64,000 nt of DNA from Clostridium sp. 1001275B_160808_H3 (GCF_015550425.1 NZ_JADNAT010000001.1:346687-410686); one strand, 5' to 3'; positions 35,143-46,763 are shown, counted from the first letter of the stretch. Translations and numbers: made by a program. The notes: a model not told the origin generated them from the sequence alone.

Positions 35143-35880
35143 TTATTCTTGACTAAATGTAAAATATGCTGTTGGATCTAAGTCTTTTCCATCTACATCT
35201 TGAACTTGAATATTTAAATGTTCACCAAATTCACCATTTGTAAATATTTTAGAACTATCTCCTACAGTTCCTATAACAGTTTCTTCTGTTACTTTATCCC
35301 CAACGTTTACCCTTATGTCCTTGGATAAATTACAATACTTTGTATATAATCCATTTGCATGGGCAATAACTACATAATTTCCTTCTTCGATTTTGCTTGA
35401 AACTTCTTTTACTTCGCCAACAGCTGCGGCTTTAACTTCTGTTCCAACGCTAGCTTTTACGTCTATTCCTCTAATATTTCTACTACTTCCATCACTCATG
35501 GCTTGTGGTTTTGGATAAGAATATCCTCTTGCAATTGATCCATCTAAATGATTTGCAAAACTCACTTCTACATTAGTTCCTGTAGAAACATTAACATCCT
35601 CTTCTGCAGATGCTACTTCATTTTGTTCTTCTTCTGCTAATTCATTATTTTGAGTATTTTCAACTCTATCAGCATTTTGTTTTTGTACTTCTGAAGTTGC
35701 TTTATCATCAACATTTAAAGTAAATTCATTTTGTGATTTATTACTTTGTTCTAATGCTTTATTTTTCTTTGTTGTAACAACAGCAACAGTTGCAATTACA
35801 CATAAACAAAGGAATAGTACTAAATAAAAGCCCTCCTTTCTGAAAAAGTCTTTTACCTTATCTTTCTTATTTTGGTCCAT
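35143..35880 (-). CDS. spoIIQ: SpoIIQ-like M23/LytM domain protein, catalytic residues lost
   Basis: 245 residues. One N-terminal membrane helix (about 18-37), an acidic linker (about 45-105) and a LytM domain (about 115-240). SpoIIQ is made in the forespore and pairs with SpoIIIAH across the intermembrane space during engulfment. The zinc-site motif HxGxD reads IRGID and the HxH motif reads HLNIQ, so at least two His ligands are missing and endopeptidase activity is unlikely; Bacillus SpoIIQ is also degenerate. The position after spoIID and a sigma-F-type promoter at 35899-35927 support the name. AAAGGAGGTG precedes the ATG. Confidence 0.9.
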   Translation of the reverse strand: MDQNKKDKVKDFFRKEGFYLVLFLCLCVIATVAVVTTKKNKALEQSNKSQNEFTLNVDDKATSEVQKQNADRVENTQNNELAEEEQNEVASAEEDVNVSTGTNVEVSFANHLDGSIARGYSYPKPQAMSDGSSRNIRGIDVKASVGTEVKAAAVGEVKEVSSKIEEGNYVVIAHANGLYTKYCNLSKDIRVNVGDKVTEETVIGTVGDSSKIFTNGEFGEHLNIQVQDVDGKDLDPTAYFTFSQE

Positions 35881-35898
35881 ATCAACACCTCCTTTTTG

Positions 35899-35927
35899 TA
35901 TTCTTGCCAGTTATACTAAATTAATAC
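35899..35927 (-). promoter_or_regulatory. Sigma-F-type promoter of spoIIQ
   Basis: On the minus strand GTATT (35923-35927) and GGCAAGAATA (35899-35908) are 14 bases apart, close to the sigma-F/sigma-G consensus (GYATA and GGNAANAHT). This fits forespore expression of spoIIQ. Confidence 0.6.
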
Positions 35928-36041
35928 AATCAATATTAGATTTATTTGCATCAAATTTCTACATTTACCAACAATTCTAATAATGCTCCTCAAAATCAAT
36001 AATTAATAAGATTAATTAATTAAAATTTTATTATCTTAAAA

Positions 36042-36093
36042 TAAAAAAGGAGTAAGATATATCGCTACTTCATATAGCCTTATATCTTACTCC
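36042..36093 (-). terminator. Terminator of spoIID
   Basis: A 13-bp stem GGAGTAAGATATA with TATATCTTACTCC around a 19-base loop, followed by TTTTTTATTTT on the minus strand. Confidence 0.85.
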
Positions 36094-36165
36094 CGTATAA
36101 TATATTTATGTTTTAAGGAATCAGGTTATCTACACGCCTCTTACTTTTAAATAAATAAATAATAA

Positions 36166-37218
36166 TTAATTAAATTTCAACTCTTTTAATTCAATCCCAG
36201 TGTAGTAATGCTTTAATATCTCCTCATATCCCTTTCCATCTCTCGCCATAACATTTGCTCCCCATTGACTCATACCAACACCATGACCGTATCCTTTGCA
36301 ATTAAATATTATCTGATTACCACTTATACTAAATTGAAAGTTAGTTGAACTTAATCCAAATGCTAGCCTAAAATCTGACCCTTTAACTTTTACTCCTCCA
36401 AATCTTATTTCCTTTACCCCACCAGCTTCACTTCTACTTAAGATTTCTATGTCATTTTGTAAACTTCCCTCACTTATTTTTGCATCTTTATATTTCGAAT
36501 TAATATCACTTACAAATTTAGATATATCAAATGGGAACTCACTTGTAAATTTAGGTGCTATTTCTTCTCCTTTACTTTCTGTAGATACTAAATAAGGAAC
36601 ATTACTTGAAAATACATCTACAGCATTTTCTGTCATTCCTGAACTTGTAGAGAAAAATTGTGGATATTGTACTAATTCATTATCATATGTTAAAACCATA
36701 CCTTTTGTTGCATCAACAGCTTCTGATACTTTCGCCCAGTATTCATTTCCTTTATCTCCCCATTTTTCTAATCTACTTTCTTTAGTTATATATACTTGAC
36801 AATGAGTAGTATCACATACATCTCCTCCTTTAGCTTCATTACAAGGTCTAGCTCTTTTTGCAGCTACATATGTCCTTGCTGCTATAGCCTGTGATTTTAA
36901 AGCTTCTAATTCAAAGCTAGCTGGCATTTCACCTGATACTACACTCTTTACATATTCTTCTAAAGGAACTTCTATTATTTTGTCCTCCTTTGTTAAATGA
37001 ACTTTTATAACATCATTTCCAGCTAAAGTTACAAAGTTAACTTCTTCCACTTTATTATTTACATTAGTATTATCTACTTGCTTTTCTTCAAGTGCACTGA
37101 CTGGAGAAGACTTAATTACAAGCATTGGAATTACAATCATAGATATTAAAACTAGAGCGCTAAAAAAAATAAGAGATACCAATCCTTCTATTGAATTTAA
37201 TTTATTTTTCAATAACAT
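36166..37218 (-). CDS. spoIID: Stage II sporulation protein D, peptidoglycan lytic transglycosylase
   Basis: 350 residues with an N-terminal membrane anchor (about 12-36). The catalytic Glu97 is in VVSGEMPASFE, then QAIAARTYV, the zinc-associated CDTTHCQVY, FFSTSSGMTE and the C-terminal GYGHGVGMSQWGA, all SpoIID signatures. SpoIID cleaves glycan strands within the SpoIID-IIM-IIP machine that drives engulfment. Expression is expected in the mother cell under sigma-E; a CATATATT with an upstream GTATA is present but was not judged firm. It lies downstream of murA with a terminator between. Confidence 0.95.
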   Translation of the reverse strand: MLLKNKLNSIEGLVSLIFFSALVLISMIVIPMLVIKSSPVSALEEKQVDNTNVNNKVEEVNFVTLAGNDVIKVHLTKEDKIIEVPLEEYVKSVVSGEMPASFELEALKSQAIAARTYVAAKRARPCNEAKGGDVCDTTHCQVYITKESRLEKWGDKGNEYWAKVSEAVDATKGMVLTYDNELVQYPQFFSTSSGMTENAVDVFSSNVPYLVSTESKGEEIAPKFTSEFPFDISKFVSDINSKYKDAKISEGSLQNDIEILSRSEAGGVKEIRFGGVKVKGSDFRLAFGLSSTNFQFSISGNQIIFNCKGYGHGVGMSQWGANVMARDGKGYEEILKHYYTGIELKELKFN

Positions 37219-37313
37219 AACCTCCTAAATTAAATAAATACAATTTAATATATGTGAAAATTTATTAAGTATACTTTATTTTTTATTTTTTATGTTAAGT
37301 TGCTTTAAGTAAT

Positions 37314-37357
37314 ATATAAAAATAAAGAACCTAGATTCAATTCTAAGTTCTTTATTT
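37314..37357 (-). terminator. Terminator of murA
   Basis: A stem of about 15 bp with one bulge (AATAAAGAACCTAGA with TTCTAAGTTCTTTATT) followed by TTTTTATA on the minus strand. Confidence 0.8.
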
Positions 37358-37383
37358 AGGCGAATATAGCAATTAAAATATAT

Positions 37384-38643
37384 TTATCTGTCAACCCTAT
37401 ATATATTAGCTCCTAATCCTCTAAATTTCTCCTCTATATTCACATAACCTCTATCGATGTGATATATGTCACTAATTTCAGTTTCACCTTGTGCCACTAG
37501 TCCTGCTAGTATCATAGCTGCTCCAGCTCTTAAATCTGTAGCTTTCACCTCACAGCCAGTTAGCGATTCAACACCTTCTATTATTGCAGTTCTTCCATCT
37601 ATCTTTATGCTAGCGCCCATTCTTACTAACTCAGCAACATGCATAAATCTATTTTCAAATACAGTTTCTGTTATAATACTTGATCCTTTTGTCACAGCAA
37701 ATAATGTCATCATTTGTGCTTGCATATCTGTAGGGAATCCAGGATAAGGCAATGTTTTTATATCAACAGGGCTCTTTTTTCCGGTTCCATCAACTAGGAT
37801 AACATCCTCTCTTATATTCTCAAATTTTACCCCACATTCTTTTAACTTTTCTATAGTGGGTCTTAATTGTTCTTCATTGGCTCCATTTATAGTTATCTTA
37901 CTATTTGTTATAGCTGCTGCTACCATAAATGTTCCTGCTTCAACTCTGTCATATATTGGTTTATAAGTTACTCCTTTTAATTCTTTGACACCTTCTACTG
38001 TTATTTTCCCCATTCCAGCTCCGTGAACTTTTGCTCCCATTGAATTCAGAAAGTTTGCTAAATCCCATATTTCTGGTTCTTCAGCTGCATTTTCAATAAT
38101 CGTTGTCCCTTCTGCTAAAACAGATGCCATCAATATATTTTCAGTTGCACCAACGGATGGAAAATCTAAATATATTCTATTTCCTTTAAGTTTCTTTGCT
38201 TTAGCTTCCACAAAACCATGTCCCATTTCAATATCTGCACCTAAAAGTTTAAAGCCCTTTAAATGCAAATCAATAGGTCTACTCCCTATATTACAGCCTC
38301 CTGGCATTGATATTTTACATCTTCCAAATCTAGCTAACGTAGGACCCATAATTAAGAATGATGCTCTCATTTTTCTTATTAGTTCACTATTCATATCTGT
38401 TACTTTAATATTAGAAGTGTTTATTTTAAGATTGCCATTTGATTCATTATAAATCCGACAATTCATTCCAGATAATAAATCGGTTAAAACCACTACATCT
38501 TCTAACATAGGCGCATTTTGAATAATTATATCATTTTGACTTAAAATACTTGCAACTATTATTGGTAAAACAGAATTTTTAGCTAAACTAATATTCACTT
38601 CACCACTTAGTTTATTACCACCTTCAACTATAATTTTTTCCAT
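37384..38643 (-). CDS. murA: UDP-N-acetylglucosamine 1-carboxyvinyltransferase
   Basis: 419 residues, full length. The catalytic Cys117 is in SMPGGCNIGSRPIDLH; KNSVLPIIVASIL and RAGAAMILAGLVAQG are conserved EPSP-synthase-type elements. MurA adds enolpyruvate to UDP-GlcNAc, the first committed step of peptidoglycan, and is the fosfomycin target since Cys is present. The start at 38643 has GGAGG five bases upstream; an ATG at 38655 overlaps that site. ywmB lies close upstream (a 21-base gap), so they form an operon. Confidence 0.97.
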   Translation of the reverse strand: MEKIIVEGGNKLSGEVNISLAKNSVLPIIVASILSQNDIIIQNAPMLEDVVVLTDLLSGMNCRIYNESNGNLKINTSNIKVTDMNSELIRKMRASFLIMGPTLARFGRCKISMPGGCNIGSRPIDLHLKGFKLLGADIEMGHGFVEAKAKKLKGNRIYLDFPSVGATENILMASVLAEGTTIIENAAEEPEIWDLANFLNSMGAKVHGAGMGKITVEGVKELKGVTYKPIYDRVEAGTFMVAAAITNSKITINGANEEQLRPTIEKLKECGVKFENIREDVILVDGTGKKSPVDIKTLPYPGFPTDMQAQMMTLFAVTKGSSIITETVFENRFMHVAELVRMGASIKIDGRTAIIEGVESLTGCEVKATDLRAGAAMILAGLVAQGETEISDIYHIDRGYVNIEEKFRGLGANIYRVDR

Positions 38644-38664
38644 ATTGTCCTCCATAATGAATTG

Positions 38665-39312
38665 TTAGTATGTTACGAATATCACTGGTGTTCCAATAAT
38701 TAAATATTCTCCTGTATCATATTTAGTAAAACCCATATTAATTTTACTTCCATCGTATAGCTCTGCTTTTCCTACTGAACCATTATGAATATTTAATACT
38801 TCCAGAGTTTCCATATCTATATTGTTCTTTAGTATATCTAAAAGATTCTGCTTTTGATCTTCTATTATTTTTACCTTTATAAAATTAAAATATTTTATAT
38901 TTTTTGCTGCAATATTTTGTATTTGTTTTATTTCTTTCTTTAATTGAAAAGTATTAGCATTTTTATCATTATTTATATAACTAATTTGAACTTTAGTATT
39001 TTCATTATTACTCCATAATATTGCCTTTATTTCTTTAATTGAATCTTTATAAACAATTATATTTTCATTAGATTGTACATTTTCTCCAAAACTTTTTTTA
39101 AAGTTCTCTTTAAGTAAAGAAAACTCTTTATTAATAGGTTGGCTTATACTATATTCTACCTTGATACCATTTTGAATAAAATCACTTGTTTCTATAAATT
39201 CAGTTTCCATAAAATCAAAATTATCTGAGAATAACTCAGATTTAATTGGAACTGCACCAATAATTAATAAAGATAAGCTTATAACAAACATTAATTTCAT
39301 AATATTCTTCAC
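38665..39312 (-). CDS. ywmB: YwmB-like protein (DUF1779)
   Basis: 215 residues with a signal sequence or anchor (about 4-22) and a predicted extracellular domain. It is assigned by position and broad sequence character: in Bacillus ywmB sits immediately before murAA and spoIID, exactly as here. The C-terminal NGSVGKAELYDGSKINMGFTKYDTG resembles the DUF1779 end. The function of the family is not known. GTG start with GGGGGA upstream. It appears to be the first gene of the ywmB-murA transcript. Confidence 0.75.
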   Translation of the reverse strand: MKNIMKLMFVISLSLLIIGAVPIKSELFSDNFDFMETEFIETSDFIQNGIKVEYSISQPINKEFSLLKENFKKSFGENVQSNENIIVYKDSIKEIKAILWSNNENTKVQISYINNDKNANTFQLKKEIKQIQNIAAKNIKYFNFIKVKIIEDQKQNLLDILKNNIDMETLEVLNIHNGSVGKAELYDGSKINMGFTKYDTGEYLIIGTPVIFVTY

Positions 39313-39449
39313 AATATCCCCCTACCTTTCTATTTAATTATTGTCCAGTTTATTTTTTTTTATTCAAAATTAATAGCTATAATATAATATATAGATTTAG
39401 TTGAAATTTGTGATTAATTGTCACTATTTATACAAATGGAAATTGATCA

Positions 39450-39493
39450 TAAAAATAGAGGGATAAAAGAAATTATCTTTTATCCCTCTATTT
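39450..39493 (-). terminator. Terminator of the atp operon
   Basis: An 18-bp perfect stem (AAATAGAGGGATAAAAGA with its complement) directly after atpC, then T-rich sequence on the minus strand. Confidence 0.92.
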
Positions 39494-39497
39494 AAAG

Positions 39498-39902
39498 CTA
39501 ATGATACATACTTATAGTACCAATCCTTGCATTAGCTCTCGCCAATGCTCTTCTAGCTCTTTCAATATCTATATTTTTGCCTTCTTTTAATCTTTTTTCC
39601 GCTCTTTCCTTTGACTTTCCTGCTCTATCTACATCTATATCAGATTCTCTCTCTACAGCATCACAACAGAATTTTAATTCATTATTTTTTAAATATATTA
39701 TTCCTGATGATGTAAATATTTTTTCTTTCTTATTCCCATTGATTATCAATGTAGTAGTTGGTATAGTACTTAATATTATAGGAGCATGATTTGCTTTGAA
39801 TTCAATTTCACCATCTTTAGTTGAAGTAATTAAACTTTCAACTTCTAATTTTAATGGTTCTTTTCCTGGGGAGATTATACTTACTTCAAAAGTTTTACTC
39901 AT
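39498..39902 (-). CDS. atpC: ATP synthase epsilon subunit
   Basis: 134 residues. N-terminal beta sandwich with GEIEFKANHAPIILSTI and a C-terminal helical hairpin (ERAEKRLKEGKNIDIERAR, ARANARI). Epsilon couples gamma rotation to the rotor ring and inhibits ATP hydrolysis. It is the last gene of the operon, 11 bases after atpD, followed by a strong terminator. Confidence 0.96.
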   Translation of the reverse strand: MSKTFEVSIISPGKEPLKLEVESLITSTKDGEIEFKANHAPIILSTIPTTTLIINGNKKEKIFTSSGIIYLKNNELKFCCDAVERESDIDVDRAGKSKERAEKRLKEGKNIDIERARRALARANARIGTISMYH

Positions 39903-39913
39903 AATTCCATCCC

Positions 39914-41320
<1,407 letters not shown>

Positions 41321-42172
41321 CTATTTTTGAGCTTCTGCGCCTCCTACAATCTCTGATATCTCTTGTGTTATCATTCCTTGTCTGATTCTATTATACTTAA
41401 GATTTAAGGATTGTAATATATCATTAGCATTTTGTGTTGCTCCATCCATGGCCGTCATTCTAGCATTTTGCTCGCTAACTTTTGAATGCAACATAGCTCT
41501 TCTTAATTTACTCTTAAAATATACATCTAAACTTGAATTTAAAACCTCTTCTAAACTAGGTTCAATTAAGAATTGTTCTGACTTTTTATTTTCTATATCT
41601 ATTGGAAATAGTCTTTCTATTTTTACTTCTTGCTTTATAGGTGATTTAAATTCTGTGAAAACTATATTAACTTCACCTATTTCTCCAGTTTTAAACATAT
41701 ATAAAGCATCATCGTATATAGCTCTTACTTCTCTTATTGTAGGTATATCTGGAATTTCTACATATTCTCTAACTGTATCAAATCCATATTTCTTCATGTA
41801 AGAAATTCCCTTACTTCCTGCAACAACTATTCTAGCTGATCCTTTATCCTTGATCATCTCATTCATGCTACTAGCTATATTTCCATTGAAGCCTCCACAA
41901 AGACCCGTATCAGAAGCTATAACAATATATAGTTTATCTAAATCTTTAGAAGCTTTCTTAAAGAAAGAACTTTCATAGTCTTCTGGTAATGCTGACATTA
42001 AATTAATTAATATCTCTTCACATAATTTATAGTATTCTTCATTATCATTAAGCTCTTTCCTTGCTTTTCTAAGTTTAGAAGTGGCTACAAGATTCATAGC
42101 TTTTGTTATCTTTCTTGTACTTTCAACCGACTTTATTCTTCTTTTTATTTCTATAAGTCCTGCTGATCCCAA
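41321..42172 (-). CDS. atpG: ATP synthase gamma subunit
   Basis: 283 residues forming the central shaft. N-terminal IKRRIKSVESTRKITKAMNL and C-terminal MDGATQNANDILQSLNLKYN are the two coiled-coil halves. TTG start with GGAGG seven bases upstream. Fifteen bases before atpD. Confidence 0.97.
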   Translation of the reverse strand: MGSAGLIEIKRRIKSVESTRKITKAMNLVATSKLRKARKELNDNEEYYKLCEEILINLMSALPEDYESSFFKKASKDLDKLYIVIASDTGLCGGFNGNIASSMNEMIKDKGSARIVVAGSKGISYMKKYGFDTVREYVEIPDIPTIREVRAIYDDALYMFKTGEIGEVNIVFTEFKSPIKQEVKIERLFPIDIENKKSEQFLIEPSLEEVLNSSLDVYFKSKLRRAMLHSKVSEQNARMTAMDGATQNANDILQSLNLKYNRIRQGMITQEISEIVGGAEAQK

Positions 42173-42208
42173 ATTTCCACCTCCTAAAGAAGTGCATAGC
42201 TATTTAAG

Positions 42209-43723
42209 CTATGCATCTTGTAAGAATAATTTCTTAAACTCTACAATAGAGTTTTCTAATTCTGCCTTTATATCATCTGTCAATGATTTCTCATCTACTA
42301 TTTTCTTTAATAATTCTCTATTATGAGTATCCATATATTCTAAAAGTTCTCTCTCAAATCTTCTAACATCACTCACTTTAACATCTGATAGAAAATCTTT
42401 TACTATTGCATATAAAATTACAATTTGCTTTTCTACTGCCATAGGAGAATATTGATCTTGTTTTAATACTTCAACTAATCTCTTACCTTTTTCAAGTCTC
42501 TTTTTAGAATCTTTATCTAAATCTGAACCAAATTGAGCAAAAGATTCAAGCTCTCTATATTGAGCTAATTCAAGTCTTAAAGTTCCCGATACTTGTTTCA
42601 TTGCTTTAATTTGGGCATTTCCACCAACTCTTGATACTGATATACCAGCGTTAACTGCTGGTCTTTGTCCTGAATGGAATAAATCAGATTCTAAGAATAT
42701 TTGACCATCTGTTATTGATATAACGTTAGTTGGTATATATGCAGTTACGTCTCCAGCCAATGTTTCTATTATTGGAAGAGCTGTCAATGATCCTCCTCCG
42801 TTTTCCTTAGAAAGTTTTGCAGCTCTTTCTAAAAGTCTTGAATGGATATAGAAAACATCTCCTGGATAAGCTTCTCTACCTGGTGGTCTCCTAAGTAATA
42901 ATGACATAGTTCTATAAGCTACTGCGTGCTTAGAAAGATCATCATATATTATAAGTACATCTTTTCCTTGATGCATAAAATATTCACCCATACTGCATCC
43001 TGCATAAGGTGCTAAATATTGTAATGGAGCTGATTCAGAAGCTGTACCACTTACAACTATTGAATAATCTAATGCACCAAATTCTTCTAAAGTATTAACT
43101 ATATTTGCAACTGTTGATTGTTTTTGTCCAATAGCAACATATATACAAATTACATCTTTTCCTTTTTGGTTTAAGATTGTATCTAAAGCTATAGCTGTCT
43201 TACCAGTTTGTCTATCTCCAATTATAAGTTCTCTTTGACCTTTACCAATTGGAATCATAGAGTCTATTGCTTTTATTCCTGTTTGTAAAGGTTCATTAAC
43301 AGAGCTTCTATCTATAATACTAGGAGCCGAAACTTCTATTGCTCTGTAACCAGAATTATTTATTGGTCCTTTTCCATCTATAGGTTCTCCTAGTGAGTTA
43401 ACTACTCTTCCTAATAATGCTTCACCTACTGGTACTTCAACAATTTTATTAGTTCTTTTAACTATATCGCCTTCTCTAATTCCTTCTTCTGATCCTAAAA
43501 GAACACAACCTACGTTATCTTGCTCTAGATTTAGAGCCATACCATAAACATTGTTAGGGAATTCTAATAATTCACCTTCCATACAATCGTCTAATCCATA
43601 AACTCTTGCGATACCATCACCAATTTGAATTATAGTACCTGAGTCTACTGTCTTAATTTCTTTTTCGTATCTTTCTATTTCTTTCTTAATTATGGAAGTT
43701 ATTTCTTCAGGCTTAATATTCAT
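42209..43723 (-). CDS. atpA: ATP synthase alpha subunit
   Basis: 504 residues. Nucleotide-binding but non-catalytic: P-loop [28 protein letters not shown], and [10 protein letters not shown] and [26 protein letters not shown] are typical of alpha. A regulatory role at the non-catalytic sites is known for the family. Fits the operon order. Confidence 0.98.
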   Translation of the reverse strand: MNIKPEEITSIIKKEIERYEKEIKTVDSGTIIQIGDGIARVYGLDDCMEGELLEFPNNVYGMALNLEQDNVGCVLLGSEEGIREGDIVKRTNKIVEVPVGEALLGRVVNSLGEPIDGKGPINNSGYRAIEVSAPSIIDRSSVNEPLQTGIKAIDSMIPIGKGQRELIIGDRQTGKTAIALDTILNQKGKDVICIYVAIGQKQSTVANIVNTLEEFGALDYSIVVSGTASESAPLQYLAPYAGCSMGEYFMHQGKDVLIIYDDLSKHAVAYRTMSLLLRRPPGREAYPGDVFYIHSRLLERAAKLSKENGGGSLTALPIIETLAGDVTAYIPTNVISITDGQIFLESDLFHSGQRPAVNAGISVSRVGGNAQIKAMKQVSGTLRLELAQYRELESFAQFGSDLDKDSKKRLEKGKRLVEVLKQDQYSPMAVEKQIVILYAIVKDFLSDVKVSDVRRFERELLEYMDTHNRELLKKIVDEKSLTDDIKAELENSIVEFKKLFLQDA

Positions 43724-43733
43724 ACCTTCACCT

Positions 43734-44273
43734 CTATTCTGTTCTAAGCATTAAATCTCTTAGTTCATCTAATTTAGATTTAACTGTTCCATCTATAACA
43801 TCATTATTAACTCTTACATATATTCCACCAAGAATACTTTCATCAATAATTTGTTCTAATATAATGTGTTTGTTATATTTTTCTTCTAATGTTTTTATTA
43901 AATTATTGAATTCTTCTTCATTTAAAGGAACTGTAGTTTTTACTATACCATTTAGAGTATTTTTTTTCTCTAAATCTATTTTTTCCATTTCCTTAAGCTT
44001 TTCTTTTAAATAAAGTATTCTATCTTTTTCTATAAGAATTAATAAAAATGATAATAATTCCTCGTCTATATGTCCCTTAAAAATATTAATAAAAGTTCTT
44101 TTTTTCTTTTTAGTACTAATTTGAGGGTGCTTAATTACTTCGTAGAATTCCTTATTCGTTTCTATAAGGTTACAAATTTCTCGTAAATCTTGTAGATACT
44201 GTTGAACTTTCCCTTTTTGTTCTGCTACTTCATATAGAGCTAATGCATATCTACGGTCTAAATATTCATACAT
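43734..44273 (-). CDS. atpH: ATP synthase delta subunit
   Basis: 179 residues, OSCP/delta. N-terminal [20 protein letters not shown] and C-terminal [26 protein letters not shown] are the family signature. Connects F1 to the b stalk. Its start overlaps the atpF stop by one base. Confidence 0.96.
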   Translation of the reverse strand: MYEYLDRRYALALYEVAEQKGKVQQYLQDLREICNLIETNKEFYEVIKHPQISTKKKKRTFINIFKGHIDEELLSFLLILIEKDRILYLKEKLKEMEKIDLEKKNTLNGIVKTTVPLNEEEFNNLIKTLEEKYNKHIILEQIIDESILGGIYVRVNNDVIDGTVKSKLDELRDLMLRTE

Positions 44274-44761
44274 TATGAATTACCTACCTTAGTTATAAAT
44301 TCTCCGATTAACTCTCTATTTTTTTCTTCATCTATATTCTTTTCTATAACCTTTTTAGAAAGTTCGATAGCTAAATCTATAGCTTCCTTCTTTAATTGAT
44401 ATTCTACTTTTTCTTTTTCTCTATTTATTTCAACTTTAGCTCTTTCTAAGATAACTTTAGCTTCTTGATTAGCTTCTTCAACTATCTCATCATATATCTT
44501 TTCAGCCTTTTGCTTATGTCTTTCTGTAATTAACTTCCCTTCTTCTCTAGCATTTTTTAATATTCTTTCATTTTCTATAGCTAGCATTCTAGCCTTTTCA
44601 GCTTCTTCTTCAGCATTATCTAATTGTTCATTGATAAGATTTTCCCTTTCATCAATAATAGCCTTAACTTTATCGAAAAAGAAATACTTTAGAACTGCAA
44701 AAAGAATAATAAAGTTAATTATAGTAGCTATAAGGGTACTAGGGTTTATTTCCATTAACAT
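44273..44761 (-). CDS. atpF: ATP synthase b subunit
   Basis: 162 residues. One N-terminal membrane helix (about 8-28, [20 protein letters not shown]) and a long charged coiled coil making the peripheral stalk. Most residues from 30 on are Glu, Lys or Ala-rich heptads. The chosen start (44761) follows GGGAGG by nine bases; an ATG two codons later is less well spaced. Confidence 0.95.
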   Translation of the reverse strand: MLMEINPSTLIATIINFIILFAVLKYFFFDKVKAIIDERENLINEQLDNAEEEAEKARMLAIENERILKNAREEGKLITERHKQKAEKIYDEIVEEANQEAKVILERAKVEINREKEKVEYQLKKEAIDLAIELSKKVIEKNIDEEKNRELIGEFITKVGNS

Positions 44762-44794
44762 ATATTATTTCCTCCCTTCTGGAGCCCTAAAACA

Positions 44795-45025
44795 CTATTT
44801 TACTCCAACGAATATTAAAAGGATTGAAACTAATAAACCATAAATAGCAGTTGCTTCTGCGAAAGCTGATCCAAGCATTAATGCAGTAGTGATCTTACCA
44901 CTTGCTTCTGGTTGTCTTGATATTCCTTCTACAGCTTTAGCTGTTGCATTTCCTATTCCAATAGCAGCTCCTATACCTACTAATACAGCTATAGCTGCTC
45001 CTAATGCTCTCATTGATATTTCCAT
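44795..45025 (-). CDS. atpE: ATP synthase c subunit
   Basis: 76 residues, two membrane helices. Helix 1 has [18 protein letters not shown], the RQPEA loop follows, and helix 2 has [19 protein letters not shown] with the ion-carrying Glu. The Na-site pattern of sodium c rings (a Gln in helix 1 and Ser after Glu) is not present: Ile and Ala occupy these places, so proton coupling is predicted. AAAGGAGG lies ahead of the ATG. Confidence 0.97.
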   Translation of the reverse strand: MEISMRALGAAIAVLVGIGAAIGIGNATAKAVEGISRQPEASGKITTALMLGSAFAEATAIYGLLVSILLIFVGVK

Positions 45026-45100
45026 AATAAAATCCTCCTTTATAATAAAACAAAATAATAATTATATAATTGATAAATTAATATAATACTTAATTAAAAT

Positions 45101-45799
45101 TTAATGTTCTGCATGCCCTGAATGTTCTGCTATCATTTTAATATTAATCATGGTTAACATTACAAAAATTACTGTTTGAATACCACCATCAAAAATATCA
45201 AAATACGCATGTAAAGGTACAGGTATTCCTATTTGCGCTATAAAACCTATATGATGCAGTGCTTCATAACATAATTCTACTAAGAATGTAGCTGCAAGTA
45301 TATTACCAAATAATCTTAGTGCTAATGATACAGGAAGCATTATTCTTTCTAGTATATTTATTGGTGTAATTATAGCAAGGGGGAATGTATATCCTCCAAA
45401 ATAACTTTTTAAACCATACTTTCGAATTGTATAAAACTGTACCATATAAAAAGTTATTAAAGCTAAAGCTACTGTTACACTAAAGTTTTTAGTAGGTACA
45501 GGTAGCCCTATTAATCCGGTAAAATTCATGAATAATAAGAATACTCCTAAACTTCCTATAAAAGGAATAATGTCTAAAAATTCTTCTCCCATATTTGCTG
45601 TAACTACATTTTTTAGCATAGTGTATATATATTCCACTACAGCTTGTTTTTTATTAGGTCTAAGCTTCATATTCCTTGTAGCCCATATAGCAATAAGAGC
45701 TATTAAAACAATAGTTATCCACTGCATTACCACTTCAGGAACTATTTCAATTTTTATAGGTCCAATAGCATAAGACCACATCGGTTCTAGTGGTTCCAC
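45101..45799 (-). CDS. atpB: ATP synthase a subunit
   Basis: 232 residues with five or six membrane helices. The essential Arg lies in LPVSLALRLFGNILAA. The a subunit forms the half-channels by which protons reach the c ring. It starts at GTG immediately after the atpI stop, with GGAAG about seven bases upstream inside atpI. Confidence 0.96.
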   Translation of the reverse strand: MEPLEPMWSYAIGPIKIEIVPEVVMQWITIVLIALIAIWATRNMKLRPNKKQAVVEYIYTMLKNVVTANMGEEFLDIIPFIGSLGVFLLFMNFTGLIGLPVPTKNFSVTVALALITFYMVQFYTIRKYGLKSYFGGYTFPLAIITPINILERIMLPVSLALRLFGNILAATFLVELCYEALHHIGFIAQIGIPVPLHAYFDIFDGGIQTVIFVMLTMINIKMIAEHSGHAEH

Positions 45800-46162
45800 C
45801 TAATCACTTCCTTTCCCTATTCTTATCGAATAGAATACAATAAAAATAAAATGTGATAAATATCCTATAAGATATGCCATTAGTTGTATTAAGTTATTTA
45901 AAAATGGCAATGCTATAATAATGATAGTAGCTATTCTTATAATATAACTAAATGCTAATAATGTTTTTTTATTGTTACTTAAAGAATATTCTAAAATTAA
46001 TCCACTAGCTATTGTATTTAATAATGATATCATTAACCCTAGAAGAAATATAAGTGCCACTTTTAAATCAATCAGAAGAGATACTATAAGTACAAAAATG
46101 AATCCTGCTATTAAATCATATTTTACCAACTTAAATATTAACCTATTCATTTCTCTACTCAT
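45800..46162 (-). CDS. atpI: ATP synthase I-type protein
   Basis: 120 residues, four membrane helices, AtpI-type. It precedes atpB, as is usual in Firmicutes. AtpI is not essential for the enzyme; a role in c-ring assembly or Mg transport has been suggested for the family. Poorly conserved, so the call leans on position and topology. First gene of the operon, with a sigma-A promoter just upstream. Confidence 0.88.
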   Translation of the reverse strand: MSREMNRLIFKLVKYDLIAGFIFVLIVSLLIDLKVALIFLLGLMISLLNTIASGLILEYSLSNNKKTLLAFSYIIRIATIIIIALPFLNNLIQLMAYLIGYLSHFIFIVFYSIRIGKGSD

Positions 46163-46191
46163 TTTATCCTCACCCCTAACTAACTCTTGTT

Positions 46192-46221
46192 ATTATAGTA
46201 CTCTGAAAACATTAATGAAAA
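46192..46221 (-). promoter_or_regulatory. Candidate promoter of the atp operon
   Basis: TATAAT (46192-46197) and TTTTCA (46216-46221) on the minus strand with 18-base spacing, about 30 bases ahead of atpI. The -35 is weak; the AT-rich tract upstream could help. Confidence 0.5.
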
Positions 46222-46763
46222 TCTTATTTTAATTCATTTAACTCATTTAATCTTTATATTTGATTGTTAAATGAATCTATATTCATTTTACTTAAGTAAC
46301 TTCACTTTTTTTTCCATTCTCTGCACATACGTATATATTAAAGGAATATTATTCATTTTTCAGAATTTTTATAATATCTTTGAAATAGATTTTTGTCAAT
46401 GATATCATTTTCATACGAATTTTCCACTTAATATTTTTTCATATTTTTCCTTTTAAATGATTTATTCAAGATTTCATAACTTTTTTTAATATCAAACTAT
46501 TTATTATTATTTTTAAAAATGAATAAACATTTATTTAATTATTCATTTTTTTGTTTTTTATATTATTTTTTTCTAAATTTTTTTATAAATTTTCATAAAT
46601 TGCATTTTTTTATTCAAAGTAACTAATTTATAAGTTTCTAATAATATTATTTCTGGCTACATTGATTATTATATGAGTTCTTTATTAGTAAATCTACATT
46701 TTATTTAATATTTCCCTTCGTAATAATATTATTATCTATTAATATTATTATAATTCATTTAAA
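46222..46763. other. Gene-free AT-rich stretch upstream of the atp operon
   Basis: About 540 bases with long T runs on the plus strand (A runs on the minus strand) and no credible ORF, tRNA or structured RNA. It is the longest non-coding stretch in the window not explained by RNA. Confidence 0.55.
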
